A DNA stretch of 64,000 nucleotides from NCBI GenBank assembly GCA_013215295.1, contig JABSOZ010000005.1, positions 248,001-312,000 on the forward strand. The letters are read 5' to 3'. Source of the DNA: Colwellia sp. GTDB lineage: Bacteria; Pseudomonadota; Gammaproteobacteria; Enterobacterales; Alteromonadaceae. This document shows, in pieces, positions 17,311 through 27,075 of the stretch. The notes below the pieces were generated by a model. That model worked only from the letters and a program-made list of their open reading frames with translations. It searched no databases and was not told the origin of the DNA. The position numbers were made by a program, and so were the translations under genes. Numbering within the stretch: the stretch's first letter is position 1; the number at the start of each line of letters is the position of its first letter.

Positions 17311-19145
17311 GCTTTATCCATTATTTCATATTGCAAACCAAAACCAAGGGGGAAGAGTGGTTTAATGGTACTTTTTTGTTTTTCTGTATGGGACGCTTTA
17401 GGCCAAGTAAAAGAAAGTCTCCCTTGAAAATCAAAATCACCAAACAGCATGTCACTTACCCCTTGGCCTTCTGAACCCGGTAACCAAGCGGCGATAAAAG
17501 CAGCTGACTTTTCCAATTCGGCATTAATGATGAGTGTTCTACCTGAAATCAAAATAACAACGATAGGGATCCCTTTATCACTAAGCTCTTTAATCGTTTG
17601 ATAATCTTCAGGGTGCAATTCTTTCAATGTTAACGAGTGCCCATAAGGCTCTGAAATATTGATTTGGCCATTTATTTGTGAGCCAGCTTCTATGATGAGG
17701 TTGTCGCAACTTCTAATATCACCAAACCCTTCAGCATATGGATATTCGCCCACCACAACCACGGCTATATCATGATCTTTGGCTGATATTTTAGAAAGGT
17801 CATTATTACTATTTAAAATCGCATGAGGAGCAATTTCTTCGATGCCTTGCCAGATAGACGTGGCGCCTTGAAATTCATCGTTTCCTGATACACCTTGCCA
17901 GTCGATGGTGAATCCACCGCATTGATGGCCAATATTATCAGCATTTTTGCCGGCAACTAAAATACGATGTTTTCTTTTTAATGGCAGTGTTTTATTTTTA
18001 TTTTTTAGCAGGACAAGTGATTTTCTTACCGCTTCTCGAGCAATATTTCTATGTTCAGATGAGCCAAAACTACAATGTTCTGCCCAAACTCTTTCACTTG
18101 GACAGGGGGCATCAAATAAACCACTGGCTAATTTAACCGATAATATTCGACTTACAGCATCATTTATTCTCGATATAGGAACGGTGCCAAGTTCTACATG
18201 GTTGAGCAGATATTTAATAAATTGCTGCCAGTTCTCCGGTAACATAAACATATCTATACCTGCATTTACCCCTTGGGCAACCGATAGGTAAAAATCATCG
18301 CTGAGATAATCAATACCATTCATGTCAGAAATAATGAAGCCAGAAAATCCTAATTGTTTTTTGAGTACGTTCGTTAAAAGATATTCATGACCATGGCATT
18401 TATTACCATTCCAGCTATTAAATGACGCCATAACGGTCATCGCACCGGATTCAATAGCGGTTATATAGGGAGTAATGTGCGTGTTACTGAGTTCTTCAAA
18501 AGAAATATTCGCATCACCTTGATCTATGCCGTGTGAAGTTGCGCCATCACCGATCCAATGTTTAACGCAAGCAATTACCCCTTCACCAATAATATTTCCT
18601 TGTAAACCCTCTATGATCTCTCCCGCATATCTATTAACAATTTCAGAAGTTTCAGAGTAGCTTTCATAATAACGGCCCCATTGATTATTTTGTGCAACCG
18701 CTAGATTAGGCGCAAAAACCCAATCTATTCCTGTGGCTAATACTTCTTTTCGTGTTGTATCAGCGATACGTTTGACTAAATCAAGATCATTCGCAGCACC
18801 TAACCCGATATTGTGAGGGAAGATTGTTGCCCCTTTAAGGTTATTGTGACCATGTATGGCATCTACACCATAAAGTAATGGTATCGATAAATGATGTTCA
18901 TCTTCAAACACGGAAGCATGCCAATAACTATCAGTAGTTTTAAGCCAGCCGTTTAGGTCATTATTTTCTGGCAGTGAACCAGCTCCGCTCAATACAGATC
19001 CTAAATGATATTTTCTCACATCATCAGGCGAGCAGCTCAGTCGTTCAGCTTGGATCATTTGTCCAATCTTCTGCGCTAATGTCATTTTTGACATCAGCTT
19101 ACTAACTTTTATTATTATTGATGGCTGACTAAGTAGTGGATGCAT
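17307..19145 (-). CDS. cytoplasmic GH3 beta-glucosidase / exo-beta-glucanase (ExoP-like)
   Basis: The N-terminal GH3 barrel starts MTLAQKIGQM near residue 21, as usual for the family. The substrate-binding segments VKHWIGDG and GIDQGD are present, and the nucleophile lies in FIISDMNG (Asp274). The C-terminal alpha/beta sandwich runs from about residue 375 to the end. There is no fibronectin domain, and the 612-residue length fits barley ExoI/ExoP-like enzymes. No signal peptide is visible, so it should act on imported oligosaccharides. It follows the other GH3 gene by 110 bases on the same strand with no terminator between. It releases glucose from the non-reducing end of beta-glucans; linkage preference is inferred from context. 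Confidence 0.88.
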   Translation of the reverse strand: MHPLLSQPSIIIKVSKLMSKMTLAQKIGQMIQAERLSCSPDDVRKYHLGSVLSGAGSLPENNDLNGWLKTTDSYWHASVFEDEHHLSIPLLYGVDAIHGHNNLKGATIFPHNIGLGAANDLDLVKRIADTTRKEVLATGIDWVFAPNLAVAQNNQWGRYYESYSETSEIVNRYAGEIIEGLQGNIIGEGVIACVKHWIGDGATSHGIDQGDANISFEELSNTHITPYITAIESGAMTVMASFNSWNGNKCHGHEYLLTNVLKKQLGFSGFIISDMNGIDYLSDDFYLSVAQGVNAGIDMFMLPENWQQFIKYLLNHVELGTVPISRINDAVSRILSVKLASGLFDAPCPSERVWAEHCSFGSSEHRNIAREAVRKSLVLLKNKNKTLPLKRKHRILVAGKNADNIGHQCGGFTIDWQGVSGNDEFQGATSIWQGIEEIAPHAILNSNNDLSKISAKDHDIAVVVVGEYPYAEGFGDIRSCDNLIIEAGSQINGQINISEPYGHSLTLKELHPEDYQTIKELSDKGIPIVVILISGRTLIINAELEKSAAFIAAWLPGSEGQGVSDMLFGDFDFQGRLSFTWPKASHTEKQKSTIKPLFPLGFGLQYEIMDKA

Positions 19146-19255
19146 TTTTCTACATATTCCGTTAGTGTTAAATTAAAAAAATGGGTTAAATTCACATAAA
19201 TACAAGTAATAATATCTGATTGAAAATTCATTGTTTTTTTGTCAAAATCCAAATG

Positions 19256-21427
19256 TTAATCTTGCTGTATAACAACTTCAAATTCTGTTTTTAGCTCTGT
19301 ATCTGAGTTACTTCCAATCCAAACGTTAAATAAACCAGCTTCCGTTTTAAGTTTCATTTGTCGATTGTAGAAAGCAAGTTCATCGGTATGAACGGTAAAA
19401 ACAATCTTTTCGCTTTGACCAGCGGGCAAATATACACGTTGAAAGCCTTTTAATTCTTTCACTGGGCGAGTCACACTGCCCACCAAATCTCTGATATATA
19501 ACTGAACAACCTCTTCCGAATCAAAATTGCCAACATTGCTAATAGTGACCGTTATTTCAACGTTTTCTCCGATATTGACTAAATGTTTATTCACCTTAAT
19601 ATTCTTGTACTCAAATTGCGTATAAGAAAGGCCAAAGCCGAAGGGGAATAAAGGAGAAAAGTGGGTATCTAAATGTGCGCATGTCATACCTAATGAGGTT
19701 TGAGGTGCTCTTACTTTTATGTCGTTTATATCTACAAATGTTGCGTCAGATGCAGGTCTACCTGTATTTTTCTGACTATAATAAAGTGGGATTTGGCCGA
19801 CATTTCTTGGAAAAGTAACCGGTAGTTTCCCTGATGGGCACGTTTCACCAAAGAGTAATTCAGTAATTGCAGGGCCGCCCATAGTGCCTGGGTGCCATGC
19901 GAAAAGAACTGCATCTACTTTAGGAAGCACTTTTTCTAAGGTAATGGGTCTACCGGCCATTATGACCAGTACTATAGGAGTGCCTGTCTCATAAATTGCG
20001 TTAATTAATTGTTCTTGGCAACCGGGTAAATCGATATTTGAGCGACAATGGGCTTCACCAGACAAAATGGCTTCTTCACCTAAAATCATCAACGCAACAT
20101 CAGCTGAAAGGGCTATTTGCCTTGCGTCATTAAAACCCTCTTGATTAATACTTCGTGATGTCTCTAATCCCTTTGAAAAACTAACATCGACTGAATCCCC
20201 TACGTGTTTTTTTATCGCGTTTAAACAAGTAATGCTTTGGCTTGGCTTAGCATCAAATACCCAAGTGCCTAGTTGCTCATAACCATCATCTGCTAATGGA
20301 CCAATCACAGCTAAAGATGATATTTTTGCTTTGGATAATGGTAATGTTTGTTTACTATTTTTAAGAAGAACACAGCTTTTCGTCGCCACTTGTTTCGCAA
20401 CGTTTAAATGATTGCTATTTAACTTTTCCTCAAGGAGCGTTGATTCTGTAAAGGGGGTGTCAAAAAGTCCTAGGTCAAATTTTAATAATAATATACGGTT
20501 TACCATCGTATCAATTTGCTCAAGGCTAACCTTGTTGTTTTTAATGAGCAAAGGTAAGTTTTTCGCGTAAGTATCACTCGCCATCTCTATATCAACACCT
20601 GCTTGGCAAGCTTCAAATGCTGCTGACTCTTCATCTACACAAAAGCCATGAGTGACTAATTGCGGTATAGATCCCCAATCACTCACTACTGGGCCAGGGT
20701 ATTTCCATTCTTCACGTAATACATCATTGAGTAGCCAAGAGTTACCTGTTACAGGAACGCCATTGAGATCGCTAAATGACGCCATAAATGTTGAAACTCC
20801 AGCGTCCGCAAGTGCTTTGAATGGTGGTAAGTAAACATTTCTAAATTCATTTTCTGGAATGTTAGTCGTATTGTAATCACGGCCGCTTTCACTTGCGCCA
20901 TAACCCGCAAAATGTTTTGCGCAGGCTGCTATTGAATTCTTATCAGAAAGGTTTTCTCCCTGAAAACCATTTACCATCGCGCTGCCAAGTACCGAGCATA
21001 AATAAGGGTCTTCGCCAAGACTCTCTGCAATACGTCCCCAACGTGGATCTCGGCTAATGTCTATCATCGGAGCGAATGTCCAATTTATCCCGCTATTTGA
21101 AGACTCTATAGCGGCTATATTTGCGCAGGTTTCAACAAGTTCCGGTGACCAAGTTGCGGCTTGCCCAAGAGGAATGGGGAATATAGTATTAAATCCATGA
21201 ATAACATCGCGGCCAATTAACAAGGGAATACCTAATCGGCTTTCTTGTGTAGCAAGGCGTTGAAGTTCATTAATCACATCAATATTTACCTCATTGATAA
21301 CTGAGCCGACATCATCATTTTTAACTGAATTTTCTAGTTTTTCATCATCATCATTGTTAAATTGGCTCATTTGACCAATTTTTTCTTTTAACGTCATTTG
21401 AGCTAATAAAGAAGACACAAAAGACAT
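19256..21427 (-). CDS. cytoplasmic GH3 beta-glucosidase with fibronectin-III C-terminus (BglX-like)
   Basis: I start at ATG 21427 (MSFVSSLLAQMTLKEKIGQM), which has AAGGAT upstream and begins just where the family's homology begins; longer frames from 21478 or 21490 add about 20 odd residues. The barrel has RDPRWGR, KHFAGYG and the nucleophile in VVSDWG (Asp250 in this numbering). Next come the alpha/beta sandwich, the FGFGLSYTQF signature and an FnIII domain at the end. No signal peptide is seen, unlike periplasmic BglX, so it probably works in the cytoplasm on imported glucan fragments. It is the first of two GH3 genes and divergent from a GPH sugar symporter. Confidence 0.88.
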   Translation of the reverse strand: MSFVSSLLAQMTLKEKIGQMSQFNNDDDEKLENSVKNDDVGSVINEVNIDVINELQRLATQESRLGIPLLIGRDVIHGFNTIFPIPLGQAATWSPELVETCANIAAIESSNSGINWTFAPMIDISRDPRWGRIAESLGEDPYLCSVLGSAMVNGFQGENLSDKNSIAACAKHFAGYGASESGRDYNTTNIPENEFRNVYLPPFKALADAGVSTFMASFSDLNGVPVTGNSWLLNDVLREEWKYPGPVVSDWGSIPQLVTHGFCVDEESAAFEACQAGVDIEMASDTYAKNLPLLIKNNKVSLEQIDTMVNRILLLKFDLGLFDTPFTESTLLEEKLNSNHLNVAKQVATKSCVLLKNSKQTLPLSKAKISSLAVIGPLADDGYEQLGTWVFDAKPSQSITCLNAIKKHVGDSVDVSFSKGLETSRSINQEGFNDARQIALSADVALMILGEEAILSGEAHCRSNIDLPGCQEQLINAIYETGTPIVLVIMAGRPITLEKVLPKVDAVLFAWHPGTMGGPAITELLFGETCPSGKLPVTFPRNVGQIPLYYSQKNTGRPASDATFVDINDIKVRAPQTSLGMTCAHLDTHFSPLFPFGFGLSYTQFEYKNIKVNKHLVNIGENVEITVTISNVGNFDSEEVVQLYIRDLVGSVTRPVKELKGFQRVYLPAGQSEKIVFTVHTDELAFYNRQMKLKTEAGLFNVWIGSNSDTELKTEFEVVIQQD

Positions 21428-21886
21428 TTTAACTACATCCTTTGTGTTAAGAAGCTGTTGACAAATGGTTGCTGGCATTAGGTCTCTCAAATGAAATAAA
21501 ACGAGAATTCAAAAGGTCACTGACCTCGTTAATGTGTGATAAAAAAAGCTATTCATTTAGATTATTACGAATGTCAGTGGATTCAACTTAAATACGGTAG
21601 GGTGGACTTATTTCAAGGTTATCTGGACTTTTTGAGATTTTTCAATGAAACAGCGTGATATTGGAAATAATGTCCGTAAGAATATTTAGATAAATTCAAA
21701 ACTCTAACAATGACCATTTCATCGTCCTATAGCGACCGACTCATCGTTTTTATATTGTTTAAGATTTACATTTATATAGTGTCAGATAGACCTTATACAA
21801 TTGAATACCTTTTACTGAATTTTAATGTGTTTAAAAATCAGTTTAATCAGTTTCATCTTATCAACATTTTAACGGAATAACGCTTT
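21428..21886. other. divergent control region GH3 / GPH symporter
   Basis: These 459 AT-rich bases hold no gene. On the minus strand, 21583-21606 reads TCCACCCTACCGTATTTAAG, close to the core of the shared element (CCCACCTGACCGTATTTCAA at 38018), upstream of the GH3 operon. A weaker GACCG occurs at about 21737 on the plus strand before the symporter. Both promoters must lie here. Confidence 0.4.
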
Positions 21887-23395
21887 ATGAGTACGCAAGA
21901 AATCTATGAAACAGCGACTGAAGATAAAATTTCCACGTTAAGAAAAATTATCTATGGCTTCGGCGCATTCGTAAATAACTTACTCGGTGCGGCAATTGGC
22001 ACCATGACCATCGTTCTGAATTTAGGGCTAGGGATGAACCCTGCGCTAGTGGGGTTGTTAGGCGCACTACCTCGTTTAGTCGATGCCTTTACTGATCCGT
22101 TAATGGGCTATATTTCCGATCACACGAGATCAAAGTGGGGCAGACGTAGGCCCTATATATTCTGGGGTGCTATCGTGGCAGGCATTACTTTTGCTTTGTT
22201 ATGGCAATTACCCAGAGACCAGAGTGAGGAGTTTTACTTTTGGTTCTTTTTGATTGGCTCTATTATTTTTTATCTCGCTTACACTATATTTGCTACTCCT
22301 TGGGTTGCCTTAGGTTATGAGTTGACGCCTGATTATCATGAACGTACCAGTATCATGGCGGTGCAGAATTTTATGGGGCAATTTGCTTGGTTATTTGCAC
22401 CTTGGTTCTTATTGTTTATGCAAAATGAATCGCTCTTTAGCGATATGATTGAAGGTGCAAGTTGGTTGGCTGTGATCATTGGAATATTTACTATTTTTGT
22501 TGGTATTTTACCAGCAATATTTCTTACTGAACGTTTTACTCCCATCGCCAATTCAAAAACGGTAGTTAACCCAACTGCTGCGCCGGTAAAACCAAGGAGC
22601 TTAGCGAGCTCTGCTGCTGACTTCTTTAAGGGGTTTTTAATTACGCTTAAGTTTAAGCCCTTTCTTAGTTTATGTGGTGCAACCTTTTTAGTCTTTAATG
22701 GCTTTATGATGGTTTCAGCGTTCCAAAGTTATGTGATTATTTATTATGTGTTTGGAGGTGACCAGTCATTAGGCGCGGAGTATGTCGGTTGGGCAGGCAC
22801 GGTGTCATTTATTTCGACGTCTTGTGCCATTTTTATTGTCACTAAATTATCCAGCTGGCTGGGTAAACGAAATGCATTTTTCATTACCATCGCGATTTCT
22901 ATCTTTGGCTATGCGCTGAAATGGATATGTTTTACACCGGATAATCCAATGCTGGTTATTATTCCACCGATTTTCTTTTCTTTTGGTTTAGGTGGTTTGT
23001 TCACCTTGATGGGTTCTATGGTTGCTGACGTCTGTGATCTTGATGAATGGGAAACAGGTGAACGACGTGAAGGTATGTTTGGTTCAATTTATTGGTGGGT
23101 TGTTAAATTAGGTTTAGCCGCAGCGATGGCTGCAGGTGGTTTCTTACTTCATGCAACTGGCTTTGATGTTGCGTTAGGGGGAGCTCAAGCTGCTGATACC
23201 CTGTACTACATGCGCTTAGCTGATGTACTTGTGCCGGTACTTTGTTCTGTGCTTGCCATTTGGATGGTTGCTACTTACCCAATTACTGAAAAAATGGCTA
23301 ACGATGTCCGCAAGAAACTTGAACAACGTCGGGGTAAAATGGCTACTGAAGTGAATACTTTAAATGAGGAAACTGAAGGCGCTACGCCAGCGTAA
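21887..23395 (+). CDS. GPH-family sugar:cation symporter
   Basis: This 502-residue membrane protein has about 12 helices of the major facilitator fold. The loop 2-3 motif RLVDAFTDPLMGYISDHTRSK followed by WGRRRPYI is diagnostic of glycoside-pentoside-hexuronide:cation symporters (MelB relatives). Its R-rich form WGRRRPY resembles the SLC45-like branch. It would carry glucose or short beta-glucan oligomers from the periplasm inward. It is divergent from two cytoplasmic GH3 genes that could use the imported sugar. A second member is encoded at 44191. Confidence 0.85.
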   Translation: MSTQEIYETATEDKISTLRKIIYGFGAFVNNLLGAAIGTMTIVLNLGLGMNPALVGLLGALPRLVDAFTDPLMGYISDHTRSKWGRRRPYIFWGAIVAGITFALLWQLPRDQSEEFYFWFFLIGSIIFYLAYTIFATPWVALGYELTPDYHERTSIMAVQNFMGQFAWLFAPWFLLFMQNESLFSDMIEGASWLAVIIGIFTIFVGILPAIFLTERFTPIANSKTVVNPTAAPVKPRSLASSAADFFKGFLITLKFKPFLSLCGATFLVFNGFMMVSAFQSYVIIYYVFGGDQSLGAEYVGWAGTVSFISTSCAIFIVTKLSSWLGKRNAFFITIAISIFGYALKWICFTPDNPMLVIIPPIFFSFGLGGLFTLMGSMVADVCDLDEWETGERREGMFGSIYWWVVKLGLAAAMAAGGFLLHATGFDVALGGAQAADTLYYMRLADVLVPVLCSVLAIWMVATYPITEKMANDVRKKLEQRRGKMATEVNTLNEETEGATPA

Positions 23396-23406
23396 ACACT
23401 TGTGGT

Positions 23407-23440
23407 TGTATACCCATATTTATGATCAGGTGGGTATACA
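23407..23440 (+). terminator. stem-loop after GPH symporter gene
   Basis: Perfect 10-base arms TGTATACCCA and TGGGTATACA enclose a 14-base loop, 12 bases after the symporter stop. There is no T-run, so termination efficiency is uncertain. Confidence 0.5.
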
Positions 23441-23545
23441 GTGACTTCATATATTCGGTCATTACTCTGTTTCAAACACGATAATAAAGAGCAATGACTG
23501 TAAGTATATCTCAGCTAATATTTAAAAAATTTCTATCAGTGGTTA

Positions 23546-23577
23546 TGTCATTAATAAGCTAAAGCTTATTAATGACA
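23546..23577. promoter_or_regulatory. perfect 15-bp inverted repeat upstream of shared element
   Basis: TGTCATTAATAAGCT is followed after two A residues by its exact inverted copy, 32 bases in all. It lies 17 bases before the conserved promoter element at 23595. It may be a repressor operator or, as RNA, an insulating hairpin. No T-run follows. Confidence 0.5.
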
Positions 23578-23594
23578 TTCATTTACCTCTTCTA

Positions 23595-23670
23595 TCCATT
23601 TCAACTTTTTATACCCCCCATTTGACCGTTTTTCTATGCTTCTTGGTCAATCATTATGCTAAAAATATTC
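23595..23670 (+). promoter_or_regulatory. conserved promoter element, copy A
   Basis: This stretch is nearly the same as 37997-38074 upstream of the GH16 lipoprotein. Both begin with TCCATTTCAACTT, share TGACCGT and TTTC, contain two TGCT motifs exactly 20 bp apart (23636 and 23656 here), and end in TGCTAAAAA. It lies 75 bases before the CBM6-oxidoreductase gene. I take it as a common activator site plus promoter; the regulator is not known. Confidence 0.65.
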
Positions 23671-23744
23671 AGGTCTGAGCATCATTATTTATTAAGCTGA
23701 TTGATGATTGTCTTAATTGAAACTTTAGAGAAGAAGAATAAAAA

Positions 23745-26700
23745 ATGAAGAAATCAAAATTAAATTCTCGCTATTTTACTGGTCTAACAAATATGTTGAA
23801 TGGTACGCCAAAAAGAACACTTTTACTGTTATTACTGGCTACTTTGATGAGTTGTGGAGGTGGTTCAACTCCACCAGAAAAGGAAACTATAAATCTAGAC
23901 AGTGATAATGATGGCATTTTCGATCAAGTGGACTCTTGTCCTAATACATTAGCAAATACCAATGTAGATGCGACAGGTTGCGAAATCATTGTTGTTATTG
24001 TTGTCGATATTGATACGGATAAAGACGGTGTTGAGGATGACGATGATACATGTCCTGATACACCAGAAAATACTACGGTTGACGGTTCCGGCTGTGAAAT
24101 CGTTGCAGCAGTTGTTGAGGTACTTGTTCAAGCAGAAGATTATATTGCCTATTTCGATACGACTCCTAACAATGAAGGTGGGGCAAGCTACCGTAATGAT
24201 GCCGTTGATATTGAAGTCACCACCGATGCTGGCGGGGGCTACAATATTGGTTATACCCAAGCGTCTGAATGGCTCGAATACTCAGTAACCCTTAGCGAAG
24301 GAACATATGCCATTAGTACTCGAGTGGCCTCTGAGTCAGGTGGCGGTAATTATACGCTGTCGATTAATGGCAATACCATTGGCAGCGATAATGTTGCTAG
24401 CACCGGTGGATGGCAAAATTTTGAAACCCATATTGTTCATTCATTTTTAACGACAAGCGGCACTTTCACCTTACGCTTAATGGTAAACGCTGGCTCGTTT
24501 AATATTAACTGGTTACAAGTGACCGCGGTTCTTGATGATGATTTTGACGGTATTAGTAATGAGCTCGATTTGTGCTTGGACACACCAGAAAATGCAGTGA
24601 TCAATGAAGTAGGCTGTTCTGATTCAGACAATGACGGCATATTTGATAACCTTGATAATTGCCCCGATACACCAGAAGGTACATTTGTCGACTTCTTCGG
24701 CTGTGAAGCCATAGAACAGTTAATTGAAGTTGCCTTTGACAACGATATTCTTGTTGGCGGGAAAGACAGTGAAAAACCAGCTTTTAGTTTATATACCTTT
24801 GATAATGATATTGGCACTCAGGGGAGTAGCTGTAATGACGGTTGTGCCGTTAATTGGCCACCTCTGCTAGTAACTGATGGTGTCGCTTCTGGTGTGCCAA
24901 ATTTAACAATAATTGACCGTAATGATGGCACAACACAAGCTGCCTATCAGGGTAAACCCTTGTATTTTTTTATTGGTGATACTGCAAAAGGCACCACTGA
25001 TGGTGCTGCTATCAATAACTGGCACCTGCAAGAATACGGACTTTTCGGCGATATTGTTCCACTTTATACGTCAAGTACCGCGCAAGAACATGCCTTAATT
25101 TATGAAACTAATGATGCCGTCGTAACCAAATTCGCTGACAGAGGACGAGATCGCCATGCGAAAGAAGATCAATTCCAACAATATGATCATTACCTTTCTC
25201 ATTATTGGACTCATAGAACGGCACGCTACAAATTCACCGATTATGTTGCTAAAGGCGGTTCTTCTATTTTAGTTGAATGGGTGACTGAGTGGCAGCTAGA
25301 AGCCTTAGAATTCAGAGCATGGTATTCTGGGATGAATACCGTTGCACAATACCATGGTAATTATGAACCTAACGTAGTGACGGTCGGTCACGGAAGTTAT
25401 GATGACGACCTTGTGCAAACGAGTACGACGGGTGATCAATACAAATACTCATTAATCATTAATGAATTTCGTGGACTGAACGGTAGTTCAGAAACCCTCA
25501 GTATTGGCCAATATATGGAAATTGAAGTCAGCCAGTTTTTATTGGGAGTGCCTGAAGGACGTTCAAATTATTACGGCACAACGTATCTTTATCAAGTGGG
25601 TAAAGGCGGTATGGTTCCTTGGAAAACTGTTGGTGACTTTGATGATAAATCATCAGAGCGTGAGAATTCTCATCCCATCGAAAAGCAAGGTTGGTTAGGC
25701 GGTAACACGACACTCCCATATCAATATACGAATGAGCCAAACGATCATTTTATGCAAATGGCGACTAATTTATCCAGCCTTAATGGTCAAGCATTTGTCT
25801 TAGGACGACGTATTCATCACACCTCTTTTGTCGACGGTAAACATGATGAAGACCCTGACAATGGTGTCTTTTCCGAAATGGTGGATAAGTCAGGTACGCA
25901 TTTTGTCAATCATAGTTGTGCAAATTGTCACGAACGCAATGGACGGGCAGCTCCTGCACCTATAGGCGAGCCATTAGACAAGTGGGTTTTTAAAATAGCC
26001 GATGCTGATGGTAATCCAGATGCCCAGAGAGGTGCTGTTTTACAGCCATCCAATACAGAAAATGTACAAAACGAAGGAACAGTCGCAATTGAATCATGGA
26101 CCGAGGTAAATGGACTACGTTCTCCTAATTACACCTTTTCAACAGGTACACCTGAAAAATTCTCAGCACGCATTGCACCACAACTTGTCGGACTGGGATT
26201 ATTGGAAGCTATTCCTGAAGAAACCATTTTAGCGATGGCTGATGTTAATGATGAGTTTGCTCCCTTTGGAATTTCAGGTAAAGCGCAAAGTGTTATAGAT
26301 CCAGTTACCCAGGAAATTCGTCTTGGACGTTTTGGTTGGAAAGCCGCAACATCGAGTATAAAACATCAGGTAGCTGCAGCATTTAATACCGATATGGGTG
26401 TGATGACCTCTGTTCTGCCATCACCTGATTGTGGTTCAGCCCAATTAGCAAGAGATGAATGTGGACACAACCAAGCTGAAATAAGTGACGAACACCTAAA
26501 TAACTTAGTGAAATATATCGCTTTGTTGGGGGTACGAGCGCAACGAGGCCTTGATGATCTTCAAGTACAACAAGGGCAAGCATTGTTCTCAAGTATTGGT
26601 TGTGTGGATTGTCATACCGAGACATTACAAACCAGTATCTATCACCCGTTTAGCGAACTAAGAGATCAAACTATACATCCATATACCGATTTATTGTTAC

Positions 26701-27008
26701 ATGATATGGGTGAAGGTCTTGCTGACAATTTGGGAGAAGGTAATGCCACAGGCACTGAATGGCGCACAACGCCATTATGGGGTATAGGATTGTCAGCTTG
26801 TGTTACCGGCGGTGTGGTAAATCCCGTTGGTGGTCAAGGAAATGAAGTTTGTACGCCCGAGCATACTTATTTACATGACGGCCGAGCTAGAACGATTGAT
26901 GAAGCGATCCTCTGGCATGGTGGAGAATCTGAAGCCTCTAAAGTCAACTATGAAGCACTTTCTGATGAAGATGAAGCCGCGTTACTCGCTTTTTTGAAAT
27001 CGTTATAA
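23745..27008 (+). CDS. surface lipoprotein: thrombospondin-3 repeats, CBM6 and C-terminal di-heme oxidoreductase (DUF1111)
   Basis: The signal sequence ends in a lipobox, LMSC with Cys37. Thrombospondin type-3 calcium repeats (DSDNDGIFDQVDSCP type) lie at about 48-120 and 263-322. They flank a CBM6 domain (about 127-262; QAEDY, ASEWLEYSV). A segment with two Y/FxFDND-like lipoprotein_15 motifs follows (about 330-430). The last 380 residues match the di-heme oxidoreductase family: CANCH at 725, CVDCH at 953, GRFGWKA, IHPYTDLLLHDMG, WRTTPLWGIG, LHDGRARTIDEAILWHGGE. The region 440-720 is not assigned. Two c-type hemes imply redox activity held on glucan at the cell surface. It is followed 67 bases later by a GH16 gene. 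Confidence 0.85.
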   Translation: MKKSKLNSRYFTGLTNMLNGTPKRTLLLLLLATLMSCGGGSTPPEKETINLDSDNDGIFDQVDSCPNTLANTNVDATGCEIIVVIVVDIDTDKDGVEDDDDTCPDTPENTTVDGSGCEIVAAVVEVLVQAEDYIAYFDTTPNNEGGASYRNDAVDIEVTTDAGGGYNIGYTQASEWLEYSVTLSEGTYAISTRVASESGGGNYTLSINGNTIGSDNVASTGGWQNFETHIVHSFLTTSGTFTLRLMVNAGSFNINWLQVTAVLDDDFDGISNELDLCLDTPENAVINEVGCSDSDNDGIFDNLDNCPDTPEGTFVDFFGCEAIEQLIEVAFDNDILVGGKDSEKPAFSLYTFDNDIGTQGSSCNDGCAVNWPPLLVTDGVASGVPNLTIIDRNDGTTQAAYQGKPLYFFIGDTAKGTTDGAAINNWHLQEYGLFGDIVPLYTSSTAQEHALIYETNDAVVTKFADRGRDRHAKEDQFQQYDHYLSHYWTHRTARYKFTDYVAKGGSSILVEWVTEWQLEALEFRAWYSGMNTVAQYHGNYEPNVVTVGHGSYDDDLVQTSTTGDQYKYSLIINEFRGLNGSSETLSIGQYMEIEVSQFLLGVPEGRSNYYGTTYLYQVGKGGMVPWKTVGDFDDKSSERENSHPIEKQGWLGGNTTLPYQYTNEPNDHFMQMATNLSSLNGQAFVLGRRIHHTSFVDGKHDEDPDNGVFSEMVDKSGTHFVNHSCANCHERNGRAAPAPIGEPLDKWVFKIADADGNPDAQRGAVLQPSNTENVQNEGTVAIESWTEVNGLRSPNYTFSTGTPEKFSARIAPQLVGLGLLEAIPEETILAMADVNDEFAPFGISGKAQSVIDPVTQEIRLGRFGWKAATSSIKHQVAAAFNTDMGVMTSVLPSPDCGSAQLARDECGHNQAEISDEHLNNLVKYIALLGVRAQRGLDDLQVQQGQALFSSIGCVDCHTETLQTSIYHPFSELRDQTIHPYTDLLLHDMGEGLADNLGEGNATGTEWRTTPLWGIGLSACVTGGVVNPVGGQGNEVCTPEHTYLHDGRARTIDEAILWHGGESEASKVNYEALSDEDEAALLAFLKSL

Positions 27009-27075
27009 ATTCACATGTCATTGAGTCGATTACTGATTGACTCAATGATGAGCTTTAAGAAAATAAGAGATAAAA

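Noticed and set aside
24000-24720. Regular Asp-rich repeats that might suggest a CRISPR or RTX array
   Set aside because: They are thrombospondin type-3 repeats in a coding frame. Unit lengths vary and there are no constant repeat-spacer units; RTX nonapeptides are absent.
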